Positions 45,036 through 56,957 are shown, numbered from the stretch's first letter. The stretch: 64,000 nucleotides of DNA from Tillandsia leiboldiana (GCA_029204045.2 CM055074.1:16605164-16669163), one strand, 5' to 3'. The notes: generated by a model from the sequence alone, not told the origin. Numbers and translations: made by a program.

Positions 45036-46190
45036 TTAATGAACGGGATATTTCAGCCGTACTTGGACTAGTCTGTCGTGGTGTTTATTGATGATATTTT
45101 GATTTACTCCAGGAGCAATGAGGAGCATGAGGAGCACTTGAGGATAGTGCTGCAGTTTCTGAGAGAGAAGAAGTTTTATGCCAAGTTTAAGAAGTGCGAA
45201 TTCTGGCTTCGGGAGGTTGCATTCTTAGGCCATGTGGTTTCAGCCATAGGAGTGGCAGCAGACCCGTCGAATATTGATGCTGTTCGGGATTGGCCTAGAC
45301 TGACGACGGTTACTGAGGTCCGAAGTTTCTTGGGTTTAACAGGTTATTACCGTCGATTTGTTGAGGGCTTTGTGAAGCTCTCTACTCCCCTAACCCGACT
45401 AACTAGGAAGGGAATTAGATTCGCTTGGACCGAGCAGTGCCAGCAGAGCTTTTATGAGCTGAAGATGAGATTGATATCAGCGCCGATCCTTGCATTGCCT
45501 GTGATGGGAGAGGGATTTGTGATTTATAGTGATGCCTCCCACAGCAGTTTGGGTTGTGTACTGATGCAGCATGGTAGGGTAATTGCTTACGCTTCACGAC
45601 AGCTGAAGGATTATGAGAAGAATTACCCTACACATGATTTGGAGCTAACCGCTGTAGTATTTGCATTGAAACTATGGCGACATTACCTTTATGGTGAGCA
45701 CTGTGAGATATTTACCGACCACAAAAGTCTGAAGTACTTGTTTACTCAGAAGGAGCTAAACTTGAGGCAACGCCGGTGGTTGGAATTGTTGAAGGACTAT
45801 GACTTGAGCATTCAGTATCACCCCGGCAAGGCCAATGTAGTCGCGGATGCCTTGAGTAGGCGAGCAGTGCAGTCTTTGAGTCTATTGATCACGCGGCAGA
45901 CGCCACTGAGAGAACAGTTGAGGCGACTTGCGATTGAGGTTGTGTTCCCTGGGGATTCTACAAGACTTATGTCTTTGATCTTGCAAACCACTCTGTTGGA
46001 CAGGATTAGAGAGAAACAGAGTGTGGACCCCTATCTTGAGAGGATTAGAGACTAGGTTCAGCATGGTCATAGTGGGAACTTCTCTGTCGATGCAGCAGGA
46101 GTACTGAGGTACAAGGACCGCTTTTTTGTGCTCGTGGATTCAGAGATTCGAGAGCTGATCGATTTTGAGAGAGGCTCACTATACACCTTA
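45036..46190 (+). pseudogene. pol: Tekay-type pol D: reverse transcriptase end, RNase H, integrase start
   Basis: Truncated on the left by LTR C. After a stop near 45072 the frame 45078-46055 is open: VFIDDILIYSRS holds the reverse transcriptase FIDD site, then FLGHVVSAIGV and VRSFLGLTGYYRRF, then RNase H with YSDASHSSLGCVLMQ, the catalytic-type THDLELTAVVFALKLW and FTDHKSLKYLF, ending HPGKANVVADALSRR. Stop TAG 46053 precedes the integrase start. It is cut at 46190 by solo LTR E and resumes at 50352 after the duplicated CCTTA. The sequence type is the Tekay/Del lineage. Confidence 0.9.
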
Positions 46191-46411
46191 TGTAGAGTAC
46201 CGGGTCTTTGGATAGCGCGCCGACCACACGGATGGCTTGGAGCAGAGAGTTGCCTTGGGCATGTTGCATCTGAGTTCACAGTTGATGCCGGGTTGATTCG
46301 GATCAACGCGGAAGCTCCAGCTCGATTCGGGGTTTTTCCGGGCTTTGTAGGCCGATTGAGGATGAGATTGGAAATTTCCGACTTCACCGTGGAATGCCGG
46401 AAATTCAGGAA

Positions 46412-46985
46412 CACCTGGAACACGTGTACTTTTGATTTACAGCGAGGTTCGGGAGGTTCCGGACTGACGCGGAGGACCCGGAGGCAAAAAGTGAGTCGGA
46501 ACTGGCAATTTTGGAGCCGGTACTTGATTTGAGCACCCGACTCAACAGATGAGCTTTTTGAAGAGAAAAAGCTGAGGACACATGTACTTTTGATTTACAG
46601 AGAGGTTCGGGAGGTTCCGGACTGACGCGGAGGACCCGGAGGCAAAAAGTGAGTCGGAACTGGCAATTTTGGAGCCGGTAATTGATTTGAGCACCCCGAC
46701 TCAACGGATGAGCTTTTTGAAGAGAAAAAGCTGTGGACACGTGTACTTTCGATTTACAGCGAGGTTCGGGAGGTTCCGGACTGACGCGGAGGATCCGGAG
46801 GCAAAAAGTGAGTCGGAACTGGCAATTTTGGAGCCGGTAATTGATTTGAGCACCCCGACTTAACGCATGAGCTTTTTGAAGAGAAAAAGCTGTGGACACA
46901 TGTACTTTCGATTTACAGCGGAGTTCGGGAGGTTCCGGGCAGCGGCGGAGAGCCCGAAGGCAAAAAGTGAGTTGGAGTTGGATTT
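46412..46985. repeat. 159-bp tandem repeat in LTR E
   Basis: About 3.5 copies at 158-159 bp spacing (GTACTTT at 46426, 46584, 46743 and 46902), each with GGTTCGGGAGGTTCCGG and GAGCTTTTTGAAGAGAAAAAG. Confidence 0.9.
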
Positions 46986-47031
46986 TAGGAATTAGTTAAT
47001 TAATTAATTAACTTAATAAAGCCTTTTGCTT

Positions 47032-47039
47032 TATAAATG
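47032..47039 (+). promoter_or_regulatory. TATA box of LTR E
   Basis: TATAAATG after an AATTAATTAATTAA stretch, followed by a purine-rich leader of GAAAGAAAG and GAAGAAGAAG. Confidence 0.6.
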
Positions 47040-47359
47040 GGCTCCAACCCTCCCTCTGCAGCAGAGAAAGAAAGAAAAGGAAGAAAGAAAGAAAGGAAAA
47101 GAAAAGAGAGGAAAAGGAAGAAGAAGAAGAAGGAAGAAGAGGGTTTTGAGGCGATCTTGGATTTTTGGACTAGCCGTTGGAGGCCGCGTGGAGCTCGTGG
47201 GCGTGCGGCGAGCGTCGTCGAGGTAAGCAATTTCAGTTTTTGGAGCTTTTGTGCAGTTTTTGAGCTTTGGGGATTTTTTAATTGGATTTTAAAAGCTAAA
47301 AACTGGATTTTGGGATTTATTGGATTTATTGGGTATTTTAGTTATCTTTTTAGATTTTC

Positions 47360-47870
47360 CGTCGCCGGCGGCCGCGCGCGCGCCCAATGGCAACGCGCGG
47401 CGCCAGGGTGCTGCTGTTGGCAGCACCCTGCGGCGACGTGCCGCTGGGCGCGGCGCCGCGTGCAGCAAAGTGCTGCACGCGGCGCTGCCAGGGCGCGCGC
47501 GGGCGCGCGCGGCAGGGCCGCGCGCAGGTGCGCGCGGCACTGCCTGGCCGCGCGCGGGCGCGCCCGGCACCGCCTGCCAGCGCGCGGGCGCGCGCGGCAG
47601 GGCCGCGCGCAGGCACGCGCGGCACCGCCTGGCCGCGCACGGGCGCGCGCGGCAGGGCCGCGCGCTGGCGTGCGCGGCATTCCCTGGCCGCGCGCGCCAG
47701 GGCCGCGCGCGGCATTGCCTGGCCGCGCGCGGCAGGGCCGCGCGGGCCTGCGCGGGCGCGCGGCTGCGCGCGCAGCGCGGCTGCGCGAGCAGCGCCGCTG
47801 GGCGCCGCGCGCAGTGCCGCCGGGCGCCGCAGGGCGCTGCGCGACGGGCTCTTTCACCGCGCAGCAGGTC
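47360..47870. repeat. Extreme GC-rich CGCGCG block in LTR E
   Basis: About 500 bases almost entirely of G and C, with repeated GGCAGGGCCGCGCGC and GGCCGCGCGC modules. LTR F keeps only the two edges (about 59985-60080), so the core is a length-variable array. Confidence 0.85.
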
Positions 47871-47969
47871 GCTGCGCGGCGCGACCTGGGATGGCGCCGC
47901 GCGGCGGGCCTCCCTCGTCGCACGGCGGTGTTCGCCGTCGGCTGCTGCCTTTTCGCCGTCAAGCGGTTT

Positions 47970-48310
47970 TTTTTGGGCAGTTTTCGCGCAGCTTTCGAGC
48001 AGATTTCGCGAGCGATTTACGCAGATTTCGCGCAGGTTTTCGCGCAGTTTCGCGCAGGTTTTCGCGCAGGTTTTCGGTGTTTTTCGCAAGCAGTTTGCGA
48101 GCGGTTTTCGCAGTTTTCGCGCATGGTTTCCGCACAGTTTTGCGCAGTTTTCGCAGGGTTTTCGCGAGCTGTTTTCGCAAGCTGTTTTGAGCAGTTTTTA
48201 CGCCGACAGAGCTGTTTTCGCCGTCGGGCGCTGGTTTTCGCCGACGGAGCTGTTTTTCGCCGTCGGGCGCTGTTTTCGCCGACGGAGGCTGTTTTTCGCC
48301 GTCGGATGCT
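47970..48310. repeat. GTTTTCGCGCA repeats and CCGACGG/CCGTCGG inverted repeats
   Basis: First a run of GTTTTCGCGCAG-like units about 11-12 bp long, then alternating CGCCGACGGAGCTG and CGCCGTCGGGCGCTG units whose 7-bp cores are reverse complements of each other. The same arrangement is at 60185-60670 in LTR F. Confidence 0.8.
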
Positions 48311-50351
48311 CGGTTTCGACGGAGGCTGTTCTTCGCTCCTGGCAGCTTGCAGTGCTGTTTTTAGCTTCCGCCGGGGGCGGTTGTTGGTTTTTCCGTCGCG
48401 TGGACCCGCCGGCTTGTTTCGGGACATCCGCAGAGAGCGCGGTCGTGTGGTTGGACGCAGCGTGCTCCGTTTTGCGTGCGGACCTCGTGGAGGCAAGGTA
48501 AGTCCCGCTGAGAACCTTAATCTGGGCTAGGTTCTATTATGCTTTAGACATCCCACACGTTGCATACTCTTCTGGACATAGTGTTCCTCGCCCGGGTAGT
48601 GGGCTGAGTGGTCAGAGTGTTGTGGGACGGGTGTTGCACTCGGGCCGGGGGGCCGAGTGGGGTCTGGTGGCTGGGTTAGGCCAGTGTTAGTGCGTGGGGA
48701 ACCGTTTCAGGTAAACGGTGGTCCCGGGGTTTTCCTTTCCGCTGTTCTTCTCGTCACCACCCTGTTGTGATCGTGGTGCACGTGTGTTTGCAGGACCTTG
48801 AACCCAGAACCTTTTTGGACGAATACATGATTTTGGTCAGGCAGTGATTTCTTCCAAGCCTCGCAAAGTCGCCTGAGTCTGTTCTTGTTTGATAGGACGA
48901 GGGCATTAGCTCTTCGAGGCTTGGGCATAAAACTTGATTTCAAAGGGTTTTCCTAAAAAGACTAAAAATCATTAAAAGATGGATTTCTCTCAGATTGAAT
49001 GGTTTTCTGAAATAAATGACATGGTTTCTTATAAACTTATCCACCCGAGCGGATTCGAGCGATCTGGGTTCTAAGGGCTGTTCTCTTTCTTGGGGGCGTA
49101 GGTGTTAGTCTCCTGGGGTTTCGGACCCTTCGTAGATCTGGCTGTGGAGCATCTCCGGCCATGAGTTGTGTGTTGAGTTGAGTGGGTGTTCTTGTGGGAG
49201 CCGTTGGGAGAGACGGTGGTCCCAGCTGTGTGGTACTTTCGTTGAGTGGGTCAGTGTTGTGAGATTGGGTCGTGGAGGGTTCTCCGACTGAGTTGTGCTT
49301 TGAGCATCGAGATACCGATCTGTTTGATCGAGGACTATAGCCTGCAGGAGCCACTTGTGAGACAGTGTTACTGTTGAGATACTTGAGTTCGGTGGGGTCG
49401 CACCCCTCGAGCTACGCCCCGGGTGCGTTGATGATTCCGAGCCTGATGAGGCTGCGATGATGATACCGAGCCTGACGAGGCTGCGATGATGCGCCTAGTT
49501 CATATACTAGAGGTCGCTTGATACCCCTGGCCGAGCTACCATGGGGTCACTGTGTGAGATATCGAGTTTGTCCGTTTGGACACCCTGGTTGATACACCAG
49601 GGGGCGCAGGCTTGACTCGACTGGACCCTGTGGGGCAGTCGCTGAGATTTGGGTTACACTGAGAGAGTGATGGCGTAGCATGTGTCATTGTAGAGTGTCT
49701 TGAGTAGTACTTGTGACATATTGTCAGCAGTGAGTGGCTGCATACCATCATCCATAGTCTCCTCCTATTGAGCATAGTAGATAGAGGCATGATAGCTGTA
49801 GATTCTTTTCCAGCTTATTTTCATTATCAGTCTTATCTGTTATCTTATGCCTCTGGTAGACTTAGTGGGCAGACCGTGGTTCTTGGAGACGGTACCCACT
49901 GAGAACTACTGTAGGATGTAGTTCTCACACCCTCTGTCGGTGACGGGTTGCCGAGGCTTTCTTCCGTTCCTGCTGGGCTTGATTGGACGGACCGAGGACA
50001 GGGAGTCGCGTGATAGTTCCCTACCAGCATTGTTACTTTAGAGAGAGGTAGATGTACCATCCCGGATTGTGGGAGTTGGTTATGTTTCCTGTTAGCTATC
50101 TCCCATTTGGATTCGTAGATGTTGTATAGGTGGACTTCTATTTGTATCATCTATTTTTGGGAGATAGGCTATGTGTTGTTGTACTTTGTAGTTGTCAAAT
50201 TTTCTAGTACAGCTTTTTATCCGCTCTGATATCTGTGTAGCTGTAGTTTTGTCTTTTGCAGGCTAGACGCTTCATCTGTACGGCAGTTTCCGTACAGATG
50301 GCGGATCTGTTAGCGAGCCCGGGTCGTAGTTTCGACCCCCGGGGCGTGACA

Positions 50352-51637
50352 CCTTACACCCTTCATCCTGGAGGAACTAAAATGTATAGAGACCTGAGGG
50401 CACAGTTTTGGTGGAATGTCATGAAAAGAGATATTGGAAGGTTTGTCACTCATTGTCTAACTTGTCAGCAAGTTAAAGCTGAGCACCAGGTTCCAGCTGG
50501 CAAGTTAAGGAGCCTTCCAATTCCTAAATGGAAATAGGACCATGTGACCATGGACTTTATTGTTGGATTACCGAGGTCACAGAGTGGAGCTGATGCTATT
50601 TGGGTGATTGTGGATCGATTGACCAAATCAGCCCATTTTCTTCCTATACAGTCGAGTTGGGCTTTGGAGAGGTTGGCACAGCTATATCTGGATGAGATTG
50701 TGTGGCTGCAACGTGTACCAGCCTCGATTGATTTTATAGGATATCCCATTCGTCAAAAAGGCGTTCTGTATCTGATAGGGACTCGAGGTTCACATCGCAT
50801 TTCTAGCAGAGCCTACAGACAGCCTTGGGGACCCAGCTTCGTTTCAGCACGGTCTTTCACCCACAGACTGATGGACAGTCTGAGCGGACCATTCAGACTC
50901 TTGAGGATATGTTGAGAGCATGTGTCCTGAGCTTTAGTGGCAGTTGGGATCGACATTTGAGATTGGCTAAGTTTACGTACAACAATAGCTTTCAGGCGAG
51001 CATTCCGATGGCGCCATTTGAAGCATTATATGGACTCAAATGTCGATCGCCATTATTTTGGAGTGACGTGGGTGAAAGAAAAACCTTGGGACCCGACTGG
51101 CTATTGGAAGCTGAAGAAAAGGTCAAGATTATTCGGAGACATTTGGTGACCGCCCATAGCAGGCAGATGAGTTATGCTGATAAGAGGCGGCGAGACTTAG
51201 AGTTTCAGATTGGTGATCATATTTTTCTGAAAGTCTCTCCATCCAGAGGGATACGCCGATTTGGAGTACGCGGGAAGCTTAGTCCGCGGTTTATTGGACC
51301 CTTTGAGGTACTCGAGAGGATTGGCCCAGTGGCTTACAGAGTTGCACTTCCCCCACGCCTTGTAGGAGTTCATGATGTTTTCCACGTCTCAGCTTTGAGG
51401 AGATATGTTTATGATCCTTCGCACGTGATTGACTTCACTTCGCTTGAGATTGGTGAGGATCTTGGGTACGAGGAGTGCCCATTGCGGATTCTGGCTCGCG
51501 AGGTGAGAGAGTTACGCAACCGGGCTATACCGTACGTGAAAGTGTTGTGGAGTAATCACGAGAAGCGGGAGGCTACTTGGGAGCTTCAGACGGTGATGAT
51601 GGATGCCTATCCCCACCTGTTTGAGACCTTTGTCTGA
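50352..51637 (+). pseudogene. pol: Tekay-type pol D: integrase and chromodomain-like tail
   Basis: Integrase zinc-binding residues continue (LHPGGTKMYRDL, then CLTCQQVKAEH). A TAG stop (50535) replaces a codon before DHVTMDFIVGLP, the first catalytic aspartate. Around 50725-50830 the second aspartate region (SDRD) is in another frame after about 41 extra bases and a stop. The frame 50825-51637 has the catalytic-glutamate motif PQTDGQSERTIQTLED, the integrase C-terminal FQIGDHIFLKVSP, and a chromodomain-like end (PLRILAREVRELRN, VKVLWSNH, ATWELQTVMMDAYPHLFE). Such tails direct Tekay elements to heterochromatin. Disabled by the stops. Confidence 0.9.
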
Positions 51638-51671
51638 GGTATGTTTAGTTTCGAGGATGAAACTTTCTTTT

Positions 51672-51683
51672 AGTGGGGGAGGA
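51672..51683 (+). other. Polypurine tract of D
   Basis: AGTGGGGGAGGA directly before LTR start TGTGATGATCC. Confidence 0.85.
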
Positions 51684-54600
51684 TGTGATGATCCGGATCT
51701 CCGCGACGGATTTGCAGTGCGATCAGTGGCTTCTGGAGGCCTAGGTTGTGTGATGGAGATGGCTGCGTGCGAATCGGACCTCAAAAATCAAACCAGCGTG
51801 AAAATTGGATCAAATTTGCCTATCTATTTGCCATCGTCAAATTTTGGAAGAAGATTTTGGCAAAACGGACGTTGGATTTGCATTCAGCGCGCGAAAACGA
51901 TGAAAATCGGCTATTTACTTGTATTTTTCGGATACCAGACGCCCGAAAACGGATTTTAGGGCTTGGGCTACTGTTCCAGCCGGCCGGGCAGCGCCGGCGG
52001 CGGTGGGCAGGCGGCGGAGCGCAGCGGCGCTGCCGCGGCCAGGCGTGGGAGCGGCCGCAGGTAGGCGCGGGAGCGGGCAGGCCGGTCCACGGCCCATGGC
52101 GCGTGTACCGGGACCAGCGAACGCGGGACCCCCCCATGTGGCGGCGTGTGATTGGTCCGATCGTGTGCATCACGCCACAATCACCGCGGTGGTGCCACAT
52201 GGCAGCGTGTGATTGGCAGACACTCTCCGGAAGACCCAACGCGTGGACCGGAGTATGGACCGCGCGTGGATCGTGACCGGCCACGTGTGTAGTGGTCCAG
52301 TTTTTCCCATGCAACCTTTCCGATGAATCCATTGTGTATAACACCTAGTATTGGTGTGTCTGGCCCACGGTGCATCAAAGGGATGCCACAGATGGACCCT
52401 GTGGGACATTTTTAGCTGATTCGGCCTTCGGCTGTGTTTGCCGAATTTTAGAAAAGTTTTTGGGCCAAACTGAGGTTGGATTTGGATTCAGCACGGAAAA
52501 ACGCTTGAAAACGACTATTTGCTTGTTAAATTTGGAGTCCGGATGACCAAAAACGGGCTTCCGAAAGTTTTCTGGGTTTTTCGGTGCATGGGGGGTGACT
52601 GTGGACCGCCGGCTGCCACATGGCGGCCTGTCATTGGCCGGTTCGCGGTGTTCGGTCCACGGAGCGGCGCGGCTAGTGCAAGAGCCCGGCGCTGGACACG
52701 TGGCAGGCGGGGATTGGTTGGCTTTCGGTGCGCGGTCCACGGGTAATTGAGCGTCGGTGCACGGTTTGAACGACGGCGCGGGGTTCTTAGCGGGAACCAC
52801 GTGTCGCGCGCTGGTTGGTGGGCGCACGCGGCGCGGTCCACGGAACCCAAAAGTGGGTGCGTGGACCCGGTGTATGGGACGCGTGGCAGTCTCCTATAGG
52901 CGGGCTCAGCTTGCGCGGCGCAGCGGACGCGTGGAGGCCCGCCTCGGGACAGAGCGCGCACAGGGGCGCCTGACGCGGTGGTCGGCCGCACTCGAGTATG
53001 CCACGCGTCGCGACGCGAGAGGCTGGCCGTACTCGAGTGCGCCACGCGTCGCGACGCGAGTGGCGGGCCGTACCTACCCCGCTGACGGCGGGGGGGACAC
53101 GTGGCGCGCGCCGGAGACCGTTGCACCGCTGTCCTGTGTTCTGTGCACACGTGGCAGCACCGCAGGAATCCGGGCGCGTCGGACGGCATTGGTGCAACCC
53201 GTGTTAGCGGATTCGGGCGCCCGAATGTCGCGCCCGAATCCGGCCCAATACTGCGTTGGGCTGGGCCTACAAATAGGCTTCCTTACATTTCTTTTGGGCT
53301 TTTTGAGACTTCTTTTCGCAGTGGCCACTTCAGAAGAACTTTTCCTCTCTCAGTGCCCTTCACTCTGGTGGATACTTGGGATTTTTCGGAGGCACGCATC
53401 CATAGGTTTGCGATTTTACGGCGCGGCGCGACGCTTGTTCACCGGCGACCCGCTTCGTCCCTTTTCAGTGTGCGGACTCCCCCGACTCACCCCGACTTCC
53501 GATTTCGCCGATTCTTGCGCCGTTGGACTTACGACAGCACTGCGGTGTTCTAGCCGTATCTTTTCGCACAGACGTCGGATCGAGGCGATTCAAAAGGCAT
53601 TTTTCATCTTCACTTCGTAAGGAATCTCCTGGATTTTTCCCTAAATTTTTGGAATGTTTTTCGAAGGTACTCGTTTCGACGGGTTCGTCGCGAGGATCGC
53701 GACAGTATTTTTCTGGGATTTTTCCGGGCATTGTTCGCAATGCTGTGGAGATTGTTTGGGCCGGGTGAGGACTTCACCTCTGGGGACCAGGATTTAGAGC
53801 TCGAGGTGGGTACCGTTATTACCTCTTACTTTCGGTCACCCACTAGGCATACTAAAAGTGTTTCCTATATCTTGTTGGAAGCGGTAACAGTGGAACGAAC
53901 CTAGCATGCTTGTATGAAAATACGGTTTGGTTGTTAGCCCTTATATCTTTAGAGGACTAGTTGTTAATGGATTAATATTTCTTGGAAAAAGGATTAATCA
54001 TCTACATCTGTTGGAAATAATTTGTTTAAACCATATTATGCTTTTTGAATCATTGGGGGACTTATGCATGTGAATGAAATAACTAATAGCATGTTAGTAC
54101 TTTAGATATTAAAACAAGGCATTTTGTAATTCATTTAAGAACTAGAACTCTAAGATCATTTCATCAAGTAAAGGACTTGGCATGCTTGTATGGTCACATA
54201 GTTAGGCCACCCTTTTCTGCTACACTATCATGCTGGAATTGACTTAGGAGAAACCATGTTTTATTCTTTCTCCAGTCACTTAGACATAGGGGATAGTATG
54301 CTCTGATTAGAGCAGGGACTGGGATAGTGTAGTCAGCTTTGGGATTTGGGGACAGGCAGGTTTGAGGACAGGGTATTTGCGGCAACCGCGGATTTCAGGC
54401 GGTTGACCGGACTGTTATTAGTGCATCAGATTTGGGGATAGGGGATCGGGACTTCTTTAGTGGATGGGTTTTTCCCACTAAATTAGAGTCTTGGTCCAGT
54501 CCTACTATATCAGGTTACTTGTGGCGACTTATTTCACTCGTGAGGGTCGCTCCCCTCGAGTGCCACTCCGGAGTGTGTGTACTTGTGACCGTGCCGGTCA

Positions 54601-55376
54601 GGAGCCGGTCTGTTGCCTCTGGGATGGGACCGTGTCGGTCAGGAACCGGTCTGCACCCCGCAGCTGAGTTGTGAGTTAGTAGGCATAGCAGGCAGTACCG
54701 GTGTTCACCGGTGTCTAGATTGGGCTACCCAGGCAAGCAGTTATACTCTGATGCATGCATTTAGCTATTCTTTTACGTTATTAGCTAGAGGCACATTAGT
54801 GGTAGCTTTTATCAGTTGTCAAATTTACTACTTACCACCCTTGTTCTATTCTCCGCCTCTAGTAGTCCTAGTGGGCATGTCCAAGTTAGAGGTCTACCCA
54901 CTAGGGGAGGCTACTGTTTTTATAGTAGTTCTGACCCCCCACTGTTTTCCCTTTTCTTGTCCCCTTTGTTTTGCAGAGTCATCTGCGAGAGTTGCGGGAC
55001 CCTCTTCCCTGGATCGAGGTAAGAGGATCGCTGATTAGATAGCTGCTACCCCGAGCTCGAGTTTAGTAGTTTTGTTGTTTCCCCTGTACACTCAGACAGT
55101 TGTATTTTCTTTTATTTTGGGTCTGGCTGCGGCCAGCTGGTTGTATTTATTTCGTGAGCTGGGAGAGACACATGTATATTTTTGAGAGTTTATTGTACTT
55201 TTATTTCCAGCATTTGTCTGAGATGTACTAGTTTTAGTTTAGCTCTGTTTTTATGCTCCTGTATTATTTCATTTATATCTGAGCAGGTTACCAGCGCTTC
55301 GTGTACACGGGAAATACCGTGTGCACGGCGGATCTGTGGACGAGCCCGGGTTCTGGTTTACTCCCGGGGCGTGACA
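51684..55376 (+). repeat. Tekay-like LTR D (3693 bp), shared with G
   Basis: Begins after D's purine tract and ends (GGGGCGTGACA) before a primer site, so it is D's 3' LTR and at the same time the 5' LTR of the internal region G. CACGTG boxes are at 52282, 52697, 52798, 53098 and 53148; a TATA-like TACAAATAG is near 53268. No gene. Confidence 0.85.
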
Positions 55377-55384
55377 GATTAGGT

Positions 55385-55396
55385 TGGTATCAGAGC
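55385..55396 (+). other. Primer binding site of G
   Basis: TGGTATCAGAGC, 8 bases after the LTR end. Confidence 0.85.
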
Positions 55397-55555
55397 TTAA
55401 GGATAGGTCAGTTGGGACTTAGGAATCCCTAGGCTTCTGGCAGACCCTAGGAAGGCAGGGCGTGAGTGACGCGATATTTTCCGAAAGTCAGCAATTTGTT
55501 ATTAACTCTTCCTGTGAGTGGAGAGGGATTGGCATAGCCTATTTCTGGTGGACTA

Positions 55556-55579
55556 TTATGTTGGCTGCAGACAACATAA
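55556..55579 (+). other. Leader hairpin with CTGCAG loop (G)
   Basis: Perfect 8-bp stem TTATGTTG / CAACATAA, loop GCTGCAGA, 159 bases after the primer site and 90 bases before the gag ATG. Confidence 0.8.
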
Positions 55580-55669
55580 GGTTACAGAAATAGGGGGATG
55601 TCCATGACTTTCGCTGGATTGGGTCGAGAGTGGTTTTATTTTCTGACCCGTGGTTTCTTGTGTGGCAGG

Positions 55670-56786
55670 ATGCCTCCTAGGCGGCAGATCCCTACTCGGG
55701 GTACTCCTACACCCCCGGAGGCGTTGCGGCGCCAGGAGAAGAACATGGAGCGTGTGTTGCGCATGTTCGAGCTGAGAGCATCTCCCGGGGTATCGCCAGT
55801 AGTACTCTAGCCGCGACATTGTCGATTTCGACCCTGGTCGCACCACTGATGGTGCAGGAGCAGCGAGAGGTTGCTAACCGGTTATTTTACTTCATCCAGT
55901 CCCGTCCCCTGCAGATTTTGGGATTAAGTTGGGGCCTTGGGAGGCCGAGAACTGGATCGCTACTATGGAAAAGCTGTTCAAGGATTTGTTCATCCAGGAG
56001 AAGCATCAGGGCGCTTGATCTTGCGCCTTTTGTTAGTGACGCCGAGAGTTGGTGGCGTCGGGTTCGTCCTGTTGGACCACCGAGAGCGAGTTTCCGCGAT
56101 GGTTGAGCAGTGGGCCCCTTGTCACCCAGGATGAGGCTTAGAGGTTGATTATGTTGAGAGGGGGCTGCACCTGGATATCTATCTCTTTGTGTATTCTCGG
56201 CGAGTGCCGACCGTAGATGCAGCGATTGGGCATGTGCGATGGATTGACCGAGGATCACTGATCACGTCCAGGAGGGACGGAGATCGAGGGACCAGCTCCA
56301 GAGAGAGAGTCTTCCAGTATTGCCTGATTTTGGGATAGTGGAGTGGATCGAGGTTGCCATGGTGCCAGCCTCAGGTTCATGTGTCTCAGAGGAGACAGAG
56401 ACCTGGAGGTTCTCGGCAGTTGAGGCGCCAGGATACTGGATTGGAGACCGAGATAGTGGTCGGCATGGTTATGGAACCTTGCAGCCGGGGCTGTGCCCGG
56501 TTAGTGTTCAGAACCCGGTAGGGGCTTTCTGAGCTTGCCTTGCGGTCAAGTGGATCGACTGAGGCCTCGATTGTTAGGATTTGAAGAATCGAGTACTCCA
56601 GCTGTGTTTGAACGGGTTAGCAGCCGGGCCCGTCGTGGACATTGGGATTTATTTCCGAAGTGGCTTAGAGCTTCAAGATCACTGGAGGTTAGTGCAGCAA
56701 CTCCTAAGAGGGGAGATGTTGGTTGCCTAATCGAGAGATGTACCTGCGGAACTTGATTGTTTTGGTTACTAAGGAGCAACGGAGGA
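55670..56786 (+). pseudogene. gag: G gag remnant
   Basis: ATG 55670 (MPPRRQIPTRG) after TGTGGCAG, a possible splice acceptor. The first 45 codons have EALRRQEKNMERVLRMFELRAS and end at a TAG (55808). The rest is in shifted frames: EAENWIATMEKLFKDL near 55940 and a degraded capsid part with W-RRVRPVGPPR near 56050. The same disabling changes occur in the second copy from 63204 on. The stretch 56330-56786 has no recognisable domain. Confidence 0.7.
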
Positions 56787-56903
56787 GTTTTTGTGACACC
56801 CCCGGAATTTGGATTAGTCCTCTATATAAATGATATAATAGGACTAAATCTCTAACCCGGCTATAGCATTTTGGATGGTAGCAAGATCCAAGAGGAACAT
56901 GAG

Positions 56904-56957
56904 AGTTAAGCGTGCTAGAGCTAGAGTAGTTCTAGGATGGGTGACCCCCTGGGAAGT
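56904..56957 (+). promoter_or_regulatory. 5S rRNA-derived segment in Cassandra 5' LTR
   Basis: AGTTAAGCGTGCT (5S box A), AGAGTAGT, CTAGGATGGGTGACC and CCTGGGAAGT correspond in order to the internal control region of plant 5S rRNA. Only the 3' two thirds of 5S is present, so it is not a 5S gene. Confidence 0.9.

Larger units (their letters stand above)
46191..50351 (+). mobile_element. Solo LTR E (Tekay-like, 4161 bp) inserted in D
   Basis: Starts TGTAGAGTACCGGG, ends GGGGCGTGACA, flanked by CCTTA (46186-46190 and 50352-50356) within one integrase codon run. No internal region. Same family as LTR F (57784-62907). TATAAATG at 47032, splice-donor-like GTAAGC at 47223 and GTAAGT at 48498. Frames such as 47037-48530 cross the GC-rich part and have no protein similarity I recognise. 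Confidence 0.93.

Noticed and set aside
47037..48530. Long open frames (up to 497 codons) across LTR E
   Set aside because: They run through the purine-rich leader and the CGCGCG and TTTTCGCGC repeats. Composition alone keeps several frames open on both strands. No domain is recognisable and homologous LTR F breaks them by repeat-length changes.
56904..56957. 5S rRNA gene
   Set aside because: Only the 3' part of 5S is present, within a 177-bp LTR repeated 399 bases on, with primer site, purine tract and target duplication. It is a Cassandra TRIM.
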